In this document: positions 8,471 through 17,448 of the stretch, piece after piece | Layout: every line of letters begins with the position of its first letter | How positions within the stretch are numbered: position 1 is the stretch's first letter | From: Chloroflexia bacterium | Lineage (GTDB): Bacteria > Chloroflexota > Chloroflexia > Thermobaculales > Thermobaculaceae | Reading direction: 5' to 3' | Assembly (NCBI GenBank): GCA_030446765.1 | Contig: JAUJMR010000002.1 | Coordinates: 183,010-234,642 of the forward strand | Length of the DNA: 51,633 nucleotides | Position numbers and translations under genes: made by a program | The notes under the pieces: generated by a model | Databases searched by the model: none | What the model was told of the DNA's origin: nothing | What the model saw: the letters and a program-made list of their open reading frames with translations, nothing else

Positions 8471-9916
8471 CTAGTTCACCTCCGCCGCGACTGCCACGGC
8501 ATCGGGTGGGGCGATAGTGGCGGGCAGCTCATCGAGATAGTCGGGCACGGGATGTAACTGCCACGTCTCCTCTGGTTCGCCGAGCAGTACCCGGTTCATG
8601 ACCTCCACGCCCTGCATTGTCGAATGATCCATGTTGCCGATCTCATAGCACCACGCCCCGAATCGGCCGCGGCTGTAGATATCGTTCTCCATCAGGTAGG
8701 GCTGGATCACCGCGAGGCCCCGGTCGCGATACACGCTCGGCACCGGATACCAGTACTTGACGTCGATCACCTTCGTCGCAAGGATCTTCTCTCGCTCCTC
8801 CTCCGTCATCAGGTCTACGTTGATGAGCCCCTGAATCGTGCGCTCCAGGATCGTCTCCTTGTCCTCGTGCTTGTACGGGGAGTACGACGTTTCAGTCAGG
8901 AAGAGGGTCGTCGCCGGTGGGGCGATATGCGGGGAGTAATGCGAGAGGTAGGTCACCCGGTAAAACGGCGCATCCTCCTCCGGGTAGTACATCCAGCACT
9001 TGGAACTCTCCGTATGCCGATCAATGCCGACGCCGATGGCGAACCCGCTGGAGTACAACAGGTCACCCGCCGCATCTCGCACCCGGCCGGGGCAGCCATC
9101 AAGTCGCGGCAGCAACTCCGTGATAGGCATCGTGTTCAGCAGTACGTCGTAGTCAGTCGTGTCGCCGTCCGCAAACGTCACCTGCTTGGCGACGGGATCG
9201 ATAGCGACCGCCCGCTTGTTCAGGAAGAGGTTGTCGTCGACGAATGGGTGATACCGGTCGTACAGACCCCCGGTACCGCCGTACAGCGGGAACTTGAAGG
9301 AGTTGTTCGGTCCCCAGTTCACGTCGTCCTTCTGCTCAATGATGTTGCGGAGGATGCGCTCTAGATCCACTAGCGCTACACGCTCCCCGATCCACTCCTT
9401 GTTCATCATGTCCGCTGGGTGTGCCCACACCTTGAAGTTGTACGGCAGCATGAAGTACTTGCAGATGCCCTCACCGAACTGCGCGAGGTTGAACTCCTTG
9501 AAGTTGCGAGGTTCATGCTGTTGCTTCTGTGTCTTGATCAGTCCCATCAGGCACTCGAGGAGCACGTCATCCGGCAGGTGGCGGATGTTGTTCTGGAACG
9601 GATACGGCACCCAGCGCTCCATCATCCACACCCACGCCTCGCGCTGGATCTGCATGTAATCTTGTCCGAGCAGGGTATCCACGAGCTTGTCGAAATACTC
9701 GTAGTGGGAGAACATCACGTGGCCACCGATGTCGTACGTGAATCCGTGCTCATCCGTGAACGAGCGCGCTAGCCCGCCGATCACGTCGGTCGCCTCATAA
9801 ATGTTCCAGTTCCGGTGTCCCAACTCACGCAGCCGGTACGCCGCGCCCAAACCGGTCGGCCCCGCACCGAGAATCACGATCCGCTTCTCCCCGCCGCCGC
9901 TATGCTCCCCGCTCAT
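8471..9916 (-). CDS. UDP-galactopyranose mutase-like FAD-dependent protein
   Basis: A 481-residue flavoprotein. The N-terminal dinucleotide-binding motif is VILGAGPTGLGAAYRL (residues about 14-29), followed by VIGGLARS and the GFTYDIGGHVMFSHYEYFD segment typical of eukaryote-like UDP-galactopyranose mutases. FMLPYNFKVWA (about 151-161) and a C-terminal GAWCYEIGNMDHSTMQG also fit that group. The known reaction interconverts UDP-galactopyranose and UDP-galactofuranose using reduced FAD. An amine-oxidase-fold relative with another role is possible. The start at 9916 has a strong GGAGGAGGAG upstream. It follows an unrecognised broken gene and a GH1-like enzyme, all minus strand with overlaps. Confidence 0.75.
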   Translation of the reverse strand: MSGEHSGGGEKRIVILGAGPTGLGAAYRLRELGHRNWNIYEATDVIGGLARSFTDEHGFTYDIGGHVMFSHYEYFDKLVDTLLGQDYMQIQREAWVWMMERWVPYPFQNNIRHLPDDVLLECLMGLIKTQKQQHEPRNFKEFNLAQFGEGICKYFMLPYNFKVWAHPADMMNKEWIGERVALVDLERILRNIIEQKDDVNWGPNNSFKFPLYGGTGGLYDRYHPFVDDNLFLNKRAVAIDPVAKQVTFADGDTTDYDVLLNTMPITELLPRLDGCPGRVRDAAGDLLYSSGFAIGVGIDRHTESSKCWMYYPEEDAPFYRVTYLSHYSPHIAPPATTLFLTETSYSPYKHEDKETILERTIQGLINVDLMTEEEREKILATKVIDVKYWYPVPSVYRDRGLAVIQPYLMENDIYSRGRFGAWCYEIGNMDHSTMQGVEVMNRVLLGEPEETWQLHPVPDYLDELPATIAPPDAVAVAAEVN

Positions 9917-10381
9917 GATCTTGCTCCTCCTCCGGGAAGGCAGTTATGGCAACCAGTTCGCCAACCCCTGCTACCACCGATCCTTCCATCCGTAAAAATA
10001 TGTCACCGACTTGGACACAGTGGGCGAGTCCCCATGCATGCCGTCCCGAAACCTGGTACCGGCCCACGGACATCGAGCGCTCGGAAGCCTCGATGAAGTG
10101 CGTGATATTCGCCGCAAGATGTACGCCTTGGCCGTGGGGTCCGTGAGATAGTGCACCGCCGCGCCCGCGATCATAGTGCCGTCCACTTTGCCCCACGGCG
10201 TCTCAATTATGCTGATAGACGCTCTAGCCTCGTTGGGCGGCAAAGCCGTCATAGCGATGCCGACGCTGCGCAGTTAGCAGGGTACCACCGCGTATACCCG
10301 GTGCACGGGCGCTGGAAGCCGTCGCCGCGGATGCCGGCACAGAAGGTCTCAGTGAGGAATACGGGACGCCAGGACTTTCAC
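9900..10381 (-). pseudogene. Unrecognised gene, frameshifted, between glycosidase and mutase-like gene
   Basis: A GTG at 10381 overlaps the upstream glycosidase stop (ATGTGA) and begins VKVLASRI. The coding signal then continues in other frames as FLTETFCAGIRGDGFQRP and GYTRWYPAN near 10350-10265, SISIIETPWGKVDGTMIAG near 10235-10160, and ITHFIEASERSMSVGRYQVS then HAWGLAHCVQVGDIFLRMEG near 10115-9960. It ends at 9900, overlapping the mutase-like start by 17 bases. At least two or three indels separate these pieces. The intact product would be about 160 residues. I recognise no family. The overlaps on both sides argue it is a genuine operon member. Confidence 0.45.
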
Positions 10382-11679
10382 ATGATCTTCCCTTCCGCCA
10401 GTGGCTCTTGCCACTCCCAATGCGCCATTTGGGCGATAAAGCCCTCAAGCTCCACATCGACCGGTGGCTGAAAGCGGAACGCTGGGAGTTCCGCTGCCGT
10501 TATCTCTCCGCGCGCGAGCTGACCGTAATACCGCGACAGCAACGATGGATATCGGCTCCCTTTCGTCGGGTCGAGCCAGTAGATGCCGACCGGGTCCACG
10601 TTGCCACGGGCGCGGCGCAGCAAGGAATCCCAGTCCGTCGAGTCGATGAACGGGAACCAGCAGAAGCCCCGGAAGTCCACGCCGTCATCGGCGAGCTGCT
10701 CGCACTGCTCGACCATGTACTTGAGCCAGCTCACGCGATCGAAGACATAGCCGCGCACGTTCGTCTCCGTGAGCATCACGGGGAGCTGGTATCGGTCGAT
10801 ATAGTCCCGGGCGACGGCCGCGAATCCTCGTGGCTCCTTGCTCGGAACTATAGCCCCGCGCTTGTCGAACTGATACTCCGAGTGAGAGTAGTAATCAAGG
10901 CCGAGCACATCAATCCGCGCCGCGTGCTCCGAGAACCAGTGCAGGTCTTCAGGTGTGAGGCCGTGACTGGATAGATATCCATACATCGCATGCTCCTCGT
11001 CGATGCGACCAAGGATCAGGTCGTGCATCACGAAGCGCCGGTCGTTCAGGTGACGGACCCACGTCTCGTTCTCGGAATCGACCGCTTTGTGATGCTCGCA
11101 GGTTTCCACGTGCACGAGTTGCACATCAGGGACTGTCACCGCGAGTTCCGCACTGACGACGCAGATGGCGCGACCCACATTCAATAGGATCGGCACGAAC
11201 GTCGCCGCGTCCCGGCCATGCGGTGACCACACGCCTTGGTGGCCGCACATGAACGCCGTCAACCACGGCTCGTTGAACACGGTATACCGCCGCACCCACG
11301 GGTAGCGGTCCGCGAACCGCCGTGCGAACGCCAGTTCCGCCCGTGGAAGTTCCGGGTTCGAAAAGCCCCCCAGCAGCCAGTCGGGATAAGAGGTGTGATG
11401 GACGAGGTCAACGATCGGGTCCAGTTCCAAATCCCGGAGGGTCCGCATCGTCTCGTCCATCCAGCCCCACTCGTACCGGCCGCGCTCGGCCTCGATGCGG
11501 TGCCACGGAGCAGGGTAACGCAGCGCCCGGATACCCGCCGCACGGACCAACTCGAGATCATGCCGGTAAAACTCGATATGTCGGGTCGTTGCCAGCGCAT
11601 CGACGCGGACGTGCGGGATATAGGTGCTCTCGAAGCCAGTAAGGTACGGGAAGGTGGCTATATCCGCTCCTCTCTTCAC
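10378..11679 (-). CDS. GH1-like glycoside hydrolase
   Basis: About 433 residues from the GTG at 11679. The frame extends to 11796, but similarity to the family begins at ATFPYLTGFEST. The acid/base glutamate lies in YTVFNEPW (about residue 145) and the nucleophile in VMLTETNVRGY (about residue 320), as expected for clan GH-A family 1-like enzymes. There is no signal peptide. It is related in architecture to the enzyme at 4311-5576. Its stop overlaps the next, broken, gene and is followed by the mutase-like gene, forming a probable three-gene operon for glycan or nucleotide-sugar metabolism. The start is uncertain because no clear Shine-Dalgarno precedes any candidate. Confidence 0.75.
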   Translation of the reverse strand: MKRGADIATFPYLTGFESTYIPHVRVDALATTRHIEFYRHDLELVRAAGIRALRYPAPWHRIEAERGRYEWGWMDETMRTLRDLELDPIVDLVHHTSYPDWLLGGFSNPELPRAELAFARRFADRYPWVRRYTVFNEPWLTAFMCGHQGVWSPHGRDAATFVPILLNVGRAICVVSAELAVTVPDVQLVHVETCEHHKAVDSENETWVRHLNDRRFVMHDLILGRIDEEHAMYGYLSSHGLTPEDLHWFSEHAARIDVLGLDYYSHSEYQFDKRGAIVPSKEPRGFAAVARDYIDRYQLPVMLTETNVRGYVFDRVSWLKYMVEQCEQLADDGVDFRGFCWFPFIDSTDWDSLLRRARGNVDPVGIYWLDPTKGSRYPSLLSRYYGQLARGEITAAELPAFRFQPPVDVELEGFIAQMAHWEWQEPLAEGKIM

Positions 11680-11845
11680 GAGGCGTAACGCTTTCCGTCG
11701 GCGTTGGCTTGGATACCAACTGTAGCCAACATGGCGGCGGTGTCGCGGCGTTCCAGCAGGGAGGATGCACGTGATATGCCAGGGACACCGGTTCACGGAG
11801 GCCTGGCATGCCTTGTGGCCGCGCGGTAAAAAGCCAGCGCACCCT

Positions 11846-11883
11846 AGAGCGCGCTGTCATTCTCTGACGGATTGCCGCGCTCT
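11846..11883 (-). terminator. Candidate terminator downstream of DUF4126 gene
   Basis: AGAGCGCG (11846-11853) and CGCGCTCT (11876-11883) form an 8-bp GC-rich stem with a 22-nt loop, 14 bases past the DUF4126 stop. A T5 run follows on the minus strand only about 12 bases later, so it is a weak candidate. Confidence 0.3.
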
Positions 11884-11897
11884 GTAGGTCGCGAGAT

Positions 11898-12401
11898 CTA
11901 CCGTCGGAGCGAGGATGGGACTGAACGAAGGGCAAGCATACCCAGCCCGATTGCGGCTGCATCCTCCGCGACCGCAAAGACGATGTCGGGATATCCTGTG
12001 GCGTCGTGCGCAACACGGCGATATGATGCGCCGGCGAAGGAGCCGGCCGCCGCACTTGCCGCTCCGAGCAGTGCACAGGCGACCAGTGGGGACCGTGCCG
12101 CGTGGCCGACGACGACACCGACGAACGCACTGATGGCGACGCGAACGACCAGGGATGCGGGCTTCGTTCTGGGTGGAGTGGCGGGCAACTTGTCAACGGC
12201 AAGCTCCACGGCGGCGGGGATGAGGGCGACGAGTGCGCCGCGAGAGCGCAAGAGGCCAAGCGGGGCCGGAGCGCCGGCGGCGAATGCCCCACGGTTGGCG
12301 GCAACGACTAGCAGGGCAATTGGTAACTGCGAGCGCAGCCCGGCGACGCCGCCGAGGATCCCGGCACGCGCGTATCCGGTGGTGGTGGTTTCCGTGGGCA
12401 T
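11898..12401 (-). CDS. DUF4126 family membrane protein
   Basis: About 167 residues with four or five hydrophobic helices rich in alanine and glycine. GYARAGILGGVAGLRSQLP near the N-terminus and AVELAVDKLPATPPRT near the middle are characteristic of DUF4126, whose function is unknown. The chosen ATG (12401, MPTETTTT) follows AAGGAG by about 12 bases. The ATG at 12413 (MKRSMP) would leave no spacing. The gene stands alone between the glycosidase cluster and the valS leader. Confidence 0.65.
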   Translation of the reverse strand: MPTETTTTGYARAGILGGVAGLRSQLPIALLVVAANRGAFAAGAPAPLGLLRSRGALVALIPAAVELAVDKLPATPPRTKPASLVVRVAISAFVGVVVGHAARSPLVACALLGAASAAAGSFAGASYRRVAHDATGYPDIVFAVAEDAAAIGLGMLALRSVPSSLRR

Positions 12402-12814
12402 AGAGCGTTTCATCTCCTTATGGGCTAACGGCAGCCACGCCGCAGCATGGTCTCGATCATCCGCATTGCGGTGGTTGCGGTGTGCGGACCTTCGCGTCGA
12501 TCGTGCCACGCGGCTTATCGCCCAATCGGGAAGTTCCTCACCGTGCGCCGCCGCGGGTTCAGGGCTGGTAAAAAGGTTCGGATTCTATCTTCGTGGATTC
12601 CCGTCGGACCCATTACTACTGCGTCGGGAACCCAACTGAGCGTAACAACCGCCTGTTGAGGGCGCAAAAAGCAGCCATTTTGAACAAGTTAGCCAACCCG
12701 TGGACCTAAGCACCCGGGCTGGAGTCCCGCGTTTCGGCGAGCAGGTGGCCGCGATTGACAGCGAGGGGTATCGCACCGTAGTATTGAGGCACAACCTGCG
12801 AATCCGAGGCGTTG
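12402..12814. other. Gene-free stretch before the valS T-box
   Basis: No supported gene was found in these 410 bases. The valS promoter should lie at the right end, before about 12815, but I could not choose a convincing -35/-10 pair. Confidence 0.3.
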
Positions 12815-13114
12815 ACCGGGAGGAGTAGGTGGCGCAGGCGCCATATAGAGAGGACGGGCCACCGGCTGAAAGCCCGACCACGGAACGCCCCGCTGCCGAA
12901 CGTCGCTCGCGAGCCGGCAGGCTGAACCGGTGTGCGGAACACCGGCTAGGCCCGCCCGGGAAGGGCCCGATACAGCCCCTGTAGAGGGCGCCTTACGGCG
13001 CGCTGGGATGGACACAACGCCAGCTCGGCGCGATCTGAACGGTTTGGCGCTGAACCAGAGGTGGTACCACGGAGCGCACCCTCCGTCCTTCGGACGAGGG
13101 GTGTTTGTGTTTTA
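12815..13114 (+). ncRNA. T-box leader (tRNA-Val-sensing riboswitch) of valS
   Basis: The leader begins with GGGAGGAGTAGG, carrying the AGUA motif at the base of stem I. The AGAGAG and GCTGAAAGC elements of stem I follow at 12846-12872. The specifier region CGAACGTCGCTCGCGAG (12898-12914) places GTC, a valine codon, at 12902-12904. The T-box sequence AGAGGTGGTACCACGG (13058-13072) is the antiterminator bulge that pairs with an uncharged tRNA 3' end. It is followed by a strong terminator hairpin. Uncharged tRNA-Val(GAC) should stabilise the antiterminator and switch on valS, which matches the downstream gene. The 5' boundary is approximate. Confidence 0.9.
13077..13114 (+). terminator. T-box regulatory terminator
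   Basis: CACCCTCCGTCC pairs with GGACGAGGGGTG around a short loop (13078-13104) and is followed by the T-rich tail TTTGTGTTTT. It is mutually exclusive with the antiterminator that includes the T-box sequence at 13058-13072. Confidence 0.8.
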
Positions 13115-13179
13115 GCCATCAGCGATTCGCCAGAATCTTCCTGCTGTGAGCTGACGGCTGCGAGACTCCGGAGGTGACC

Positions 13180-15834
13180 ATGAACCGTGAGATGGCCAAG
13201 GCGTACGAACCGACGAGCGTCGACGGGCGCTGGTACGACTGGTGGGACAACCACGGCTACTTTGAGCCACGGGGCGAGGACGAGCCGTTCACCATTATTA
13301 TGCCCCCGCCGAATGTCACCGGCGAGCTCCACATGGGACACGCGCTCTTCGTCACGGTCGAGGATGTGCTGGTCCGATGGCGGCGGATGCAGGGCCGTCC
13401 GACGCTCTGGCTTCCGGGAGCGGACCATGCCGGTATCGCCGGGCAGTGGGTCGTGGAGAAGGAGCTTGCGGCAGAGGGGCTGACCCGTCACGATCTCGGG
13501 CGCGAGAAGTTCCTGGAGCGCACGTGGGCGTGGATGGACCTGTATCGGGGCCGCATCCGCGACCAGCTCCGTATCCTTGGCGCGTCATGCGACTGGTCTC
13601 GCTTTCGCTTCACCATGGATCCGGGCCCGGCGCGCGCTGTCCGCACCGCGTTCAAGCAGCTCTTCGACAAGGGACTAATCTACCGGGGCGAGCGTCTCAT
13701 CAACTGGTGCCCCCGCTGCATGACCGCGCTCTCCGACCTGGAGGTGAGCCATGAGGAGGTGACGGGCCACATCTGGACGCTGCAGTACCCGATCGAGGGG
13801 GAGTCGAACCGCTTCATCGAGGTGGCAACCACGCGTCCTGAGACGATGCTCGGCGACACCGCCGTGGCCGTCCACCCAGGCGACGAGCGGTACGCGGATC
13901 TGGTCGGGAAGTCGGTTCTGTTGCCGATCATGAATCGCAGCACCCCCATCATCGCGGACGAGGCGGTGGACCCCGAGTTCGGCAGCGGCGCGGTGAAGGT
14001 GACCCCCGCGCACGACCCGACCGACTTTGAGATCGGCCGTCGACACAACCTGCCGTCTATCAACGTGATGAACCTGGACGCGACGATGAGCGAGAAAGCC
14101 GGCGTGTTCGTCGGCCAAGACCGTTACGCGGCGCGCGAGAGCGTTGTCGCACGACTGAACGAGCAAGGATACCTGGTGGGTACCGAGGAGCACACCCACG
14201 CCATCGGCCGGTGTGACCGATGTAACACGATTGTCGAGCCGCTTATCTCGAAGCAGTGGTTCATGCAGATGGCCCCGCTCAAGGCTCCCGCCGGCGACAC
14301 GGCGCAGAATGGCAAGGTGCGCTTCGTGCCCGAGCGATATAAGGGGGTGTATCTCAACTGGGTAGAGAATGAGCACGACTGGTGCATCTCCCGCCAACTC
14401 TGGTGGGGACATCGCATCCCCGTGTGGTACTGCATGGAGTGCGGCGAGGTCACCGCGAGCGATCAGGAGACGATCGACCAGTGCGGCACCTGCGGCAGCG
14501 CGCGCATCGAACAGGATCCCGACGTGCTCGACACGTGGTTCTCCTCCGGGCTCTGGCCATTCTCCACGCTTGGCTGGCCCGACGAGACGCCCGACCTGGG
14601 GCGTTTCTACCCGAGCTCCGTGATGGAGACGGGCGATGACATCCTCTTCCTCTGGGTCCACCGGATGATCCTCTTCGGGCTTGAGTTCATGGGGGAGGCG
14701 CCATTCCCGGATGTGCTGCTGCACGGCCAGGTGCGCGACGCCCAGGGCCAGCGGATGAGCAAGTCAAAAGGCAATGGGATCGATCCGACCGAGATCACCG
14801 CGCAGTTCGGCAGCGACGCGCTACGTTTCGCGCTGGCTACCGGAGGAACGATGGGCTCGCCCTTGAAGCTGAGCACCGAGCGAGTTGAGGCTAACCGCAA
14901 CTTCGCGAACAAGATCTGGAACGCGACGCGCTACGTGCTCCGCGCGAACAGCGGCGCGACGCTGGCCACCGCGCCCGACGGCTCTGCATTGCCACCGACC
15001 TCGGGGACGTCACTCCCCGACCGCTGGATCCTGAGCCGCCTACACGGGGTGACGCAGGAGGTGAGCGATCAGCTGGAGCGCTACAACCTCAACGAGGCGG
15101 GTCGCACGCTGTACGATTTCCTCTGGACGGAATTCTGTGACTGGTACATCGAATCCACGAAGGTGGCGCTGGCAAGCGGCGACGAGGGCGCACAGGCCGC
15201 CGCCCGGCAGACGCTCGTGTTCGTCCTGGAGCGCAGTCTGCGGCTCCTGCACCCGTTCATGCCATTCGTCACCGAGGAGCTGTGGCAGCACCTCGCGCAT
15301 CCCGGTGAGGCGCTGATCGTCGCCCCGTGGCCCGAGGCGGGTGAGCGGGAAATGCGTGCGGAGCAAGACTACGGCGTGCTCATAGAGTTGGTGCGTGCCA
15401 TCCGAAACGCCCGGGCCGAAAGCGACGTGCCTCCTGCACGTTTCGTTACAGCCCTGATCGCCGCGGGCGGACACACCGATACGCTACGAGGGCAGCAAGA
15501 CCTGCTCTGCAGGCTGGCCCGGCTTGAAGCCGGCACACTCGTGATCGAGCCAACCCTTGCTGACCCTCCGGCGCAGGCGGTCTCGATCGTCGTGCGTGGG
15601 GTACAGGTCTACCTCCCGCTCGCGCACCTCGTGGACCTGAGTGAGGAGCGCGCACGTCTCGCGGGTGAGCTCGCGGAAGCCCAGGCCGCCGCGGACCGAG
15701 CCCGCGCGCAGCTCGCAAACCCGCAGTTCGTCGAGCGCGCGCCGGCGACGGTCGTCGAGGGCACTCGCAGCCGCCTGGTGGCTACCGAGGAGCGGGCGGG
15801 CCTGCTGGACGAGCGCCTTCGCTCGATGAGTTAA
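13180..15834 (+). CDS. valS: Valyl-tRNA synthetase
   Basis: An 884-residue class I synthetase that charges tRNA-Val with valine in the cytoplasm. The HIGH motif appears as HMGH (in PPPNVTGELHMGHALF, about residues 43-58) and KMSKS as RMSKSKGNGIDP (about 525-536). A zinc-binding-like MECGEVTASD and CGTCG region lies at about 424-443. The editing (CP1) domain with TTRPETMLGDTAVAVHP is at about 211-227. The C-terminal coiled coil typical of ValRS (RARLAGELAEAQAAADRAR onward) occupies the last 60 residues. The ATG at 13180 has GGAGG five bases upstream. Expression is under the T-box leader. Confidence 0.97.
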   Translation: MNREMAKAYEPTSVDGRWYDWWDNHGYFEPRGEDEPFTIIMPPPNVTGELHMGHALFVTVEDVLVRWRRMQGRPTLWLPGADHAGIAGQWVVEKELAAEGLTRHDLGREKFLERTWAWMDLYRGRIRDQLRILGASCDWSRFRFTMDPGPARAVRTAFKQLFDKGLIYRGERLINWCPRCMTALSDLEVSHEEVTGHIWTLQYPIEGESNRFIEVATTRPETMLGDTAVAVHPGDERYADLVGKSVLLPIMNRSTPIIADEAVDPEFGSGAVKVTPAHDPTDFEIGRRHNLPSINVMNLDATMSEKAGVFVGQDRYAARESVVARLNEQGYLVGTEEHTHAIGRCDRCNTIVEPLISKQWFMQMAPLKAPAGDTAQNGKVRFVPERYKGVYLNWVENEHDWCISRQLWWGHRIPVWYCMECGEVTASDQETIDQCGTCGSARIEQDPDVLDTWFSSGLWPFSTLGWPDETPDLGRFYPSSVMETGDDILFLWVHRMILFGLEFMGEAPFPDVLLHGQVRDAQGQRMSKSKGNGIDPTEITAQFGSDALRFALATGGTMGSPLKLSTERVEANRNFANKIWNATRYVLRANSGATLATAPDGSALPPTSGTSLPDRWILSRLHGVTQEVSDQLERYNLNEAGRTLYDFLWTEFCDWYIESTKVALASGDEGAQAAARQTLVFVLERSLRLLHPFMPFVTEELWQHLAHPGEALIVAPWPEAGEREMRAEQDYGVLIELVRAIRNARAESDVPPARFVTALIAAGGHTDTLRGQQDLLCRLARLEAGTLVIEPTLADPPAQAVSIVVRGVQVYLPLAHLVDLSEERARLAGELAEAQAAADRARAQLANPQFVERAPATVVEGTRSRLVATEERAGLLDERLRSMS

Positions 15835-15883
15835 TTGGTAAGATGCGCCTGTCACCGTGTCAGGATTGGTAGTACGGAATGGC

Positions 15884-16243
15884 ATGAGCACATTCGATGA
15901 GTTCGTAACCACCGAGCAGAAGAACGAACGCCTCGAACGGTTGAGGGAGTGGGCCAAGGTCGTCGCCGACCGCTTCGAGCCGGAGAAAATTATACTGTTC
16001 GGATCGTATGCATACGGCAATCCCACCGGCCATAGCGACGCCGATGTGCTGGTGGTAATGTCTACGGACCTTCAAGGCACGGAACAGGCGGGGGCAATTA
16101 CCAAACTCTATCCGCAACCCTTTGCCATGGACCTCTTGGTGCGCACTCCGGAGACTCTGCGTCAGCGAGTGGAACTCGGCGACTTCTTTCTGAGAGAGAT
16201 AACGAACAGGGGCATTACGCTTTATGAATCCTCTGACGAATGA
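15884..16243 (+). CDS. MNT-type minimal nucleotidyltransferase (HEPN partner)
   Basis: A 119-residue minimal nucleotidyltransferase with a perfect GSx10DxD signature: GSYAYGNPTGHSDAD at about residues 36-50. That is the metal-binding catalytic motif of MntA-like antitoxins, which can transfer AMP to a HEPN toxin. The gene overlaps the HEPN gene start by 20 bases, so the two are coexpressed. It probably forms a HEPN/MNT toxin-antitoxin pair. The alternative is a housekeeping HEPN-MNT pair with a small-molecule role. The start is the first ATG that leaves the conserved core intact. Its ribosome-binding site is weak. Confidence 0.85.
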   Translation: MSTFDEFVTTEQKNERLERLREWAKVVADRFEPEKIILFGSYAYGNPTGHSDADVLVVMSTDLQGTEQAGAITKLYPQPFAMDLLVRTPETLRQRVELGDFFLREITNRGITLYESSDE

Positions 16244-16607
16244 GTGGGTCCAGAAAGCGGAAGGTGATCACCATGTAACGATGCGGCTGCTTGAGGACGC
16301 AGCCCCTGTGTATGATGCCGTTTGTTTCCATGCTCAGCAGTGTGTCGAGAAGTACCTGAAGGCGGTTTTGCAGGAAAACGAGATCGGCTTTCCAAAGACA
16401 CATAACCTCGTCGAGTTGGCTCGGCTAAGCGCGTTAGCGTTGCCCGAGGTGACACTTCTAGAATCTGCCCTCAATACCCTAACCCGCTCTGCTACTGAGG
16501 TCCTCTATCCCGGCACATTCTCATCCGCCCAGGATGCGGCTGCCTCGGTCGATGTGATGACCCAGGTAAGAGGACTGGCCCGCCACAAGCTGGGACTAGA
16601 GTTCTAG
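16224..16607 (+). CDS. HEPN domain protein (candidate RNase toxin)
   Basis: A 127-residue helical HEPN (PF05168-like) protein. Landmarks are YDAVCFHAQQCVEKYLKAVL (about residues 29-48), THNLVEL, and the degenerate LYPG segment usually seen as RYPG. The C-terminal RGLARH satisfies RxxxxH, the catalytic signature of HEPN ribonucleases. The tyrosine that follows in RX4HXY toxins, known to be AMPylated by MntA in the HepT/MntA system, is replaced by leucine (RGLARHKL). The gene is translationally coupled to the MNT gene. It may be a toxin regulated differently from HepT, or a non-toxic HEPN. Confidence 0.85.
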   Translation: MNPLTNEWVQKAEGDHHVTMRLLEDAAPVYDAVCFHAQQCVEKYLKAVLQENEIGFPKTHNLVELARLSALALPEVTLLESALNTLTRSATEVLYPGTFSSAQDAAASVDVMTQVRGLARHKLGLEF

Positions 16608-16666
16608 CAAGTCCGGCGGCATTCACTGTGGCCCGATGGACAATAGCAAACTAATGGAGGGAAAGG

Positions 16667-17440
16667 ATGACTGTTCTCGACAATCTGCTCGACGAGCTCT
16701 TGGCATCCCGCGTCACTATTGTGGACCTGACGGCTCCTCTGTCTGACCGGACGCCGATCATCCAGTTGCCTCCGCCCTTCGCGAATACTCAGGGCTTCTC
16801 CCTGCAGGAGATCAGCCGGTACGACGAGCGCGGTCCGGCGTGGTACTGGAATAACATCTCCGCCGGGGAGCATGTGGGCACCCATTTCGATGCACCGGTC
16901 CACTGGGTCACGGGACAGGATGGACTCGACGTCTCTCAGATTCCGACCCAGCACCTCATCGCCCCGGTGGTCGTCGTGGATAAGAGCGCTGAGTGCGTCC
17001 AGGACCCGAACTTCCTCCTGCAGATTGCTGATCTTGAGGCATGGCAGCAGAAGCACGGCCCTCTCCCGGATGGCGGCTGGCTGTTATACCGCACGGGCTG
17101 GGACAGCCACGCCGATGACCAGGCGGCGTTCCTGAACGCGGACGAGACCGGACCGCATACACCCGGCGTTTCCGTCGAGTGCGCACGTTGGCTCGCTGAG
17201 CAGGCACCCATTATCGGTATGGGCGTCGAAACGGTGGGCACGGACGCAGGCACGGCGCACAGCTTCGACCCACCGTTCCCCTGTCACGCATTCCTACTCG
17301 GTGCGGGCAAGTACGGCCTGACCCAGTTGGCGAACCTGGCCAAGCTGCCACCGACTGGCGCCATCCTGGTCGTCGCGCCGCTGCCGATCGTTGGTGGATC
17401 CGGCAGCCCCGCGCGGGTGCTCGCCCTCGTCGCAGGCTGA
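16667..17440 (+). CDS. Cyclase family protein (kynurenine formamidase-like metal hydrolase)
   Basis: A 257-residue member of the cyclase family (PF04199). The metal-binding signature HVGTHFDAPVHW is at about residues 67-78, with further conserved TPGVSVECARWLAE and GVETVGTDAG segments. Family members hydrolyse N-formylkynurenine, isatin or related amide and lactam substrates using Mn or Zn. The ATG follows GGAGG. Only 8 bases separate it from a ThDP-dependent enzyme gene, so both probably act in one catabolic pathway. The substrate cannot be told from sequence. Confidence 0.85.
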   Translation: MTVLDNLLDELLASRVTIVDLTAPLSDRTPIIQLPPPFANTQGFSLQEISRYDERGPAWYWNNISAGEHVGTHFDAPVHWVTGQDGLDVSQIPTQHLIAPVVVVDKSAECVQDPNFLLQIADLEAWQQKHGPLPDGGWLLYRTGWDSHADDQAAFLNADETGPHTPGVSVECARWLAEQAPIIGMGVETVGTDAGTAHSFDPPFPCHAFLLGAGKYGLTQLANLAKLPPTGAILVVAPLPIVGGSGSPARVLALVAG

Positions 17441-17448
17441 GGCAGCTG

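Noticed and set aside
8624-9364. A 246-codon plus-strand open frame opposite the mutase-like gene
   Set aside because: It is an antisense shadow of a flavoprotein with intact cofactor motifs.
13675-14724. A 349-codon minus-strand open frame inside valS
   Set aside because: It is exactly antisense to the conserved ValRS core, has no family features, and is a usual by-product of high-GC codon bias.
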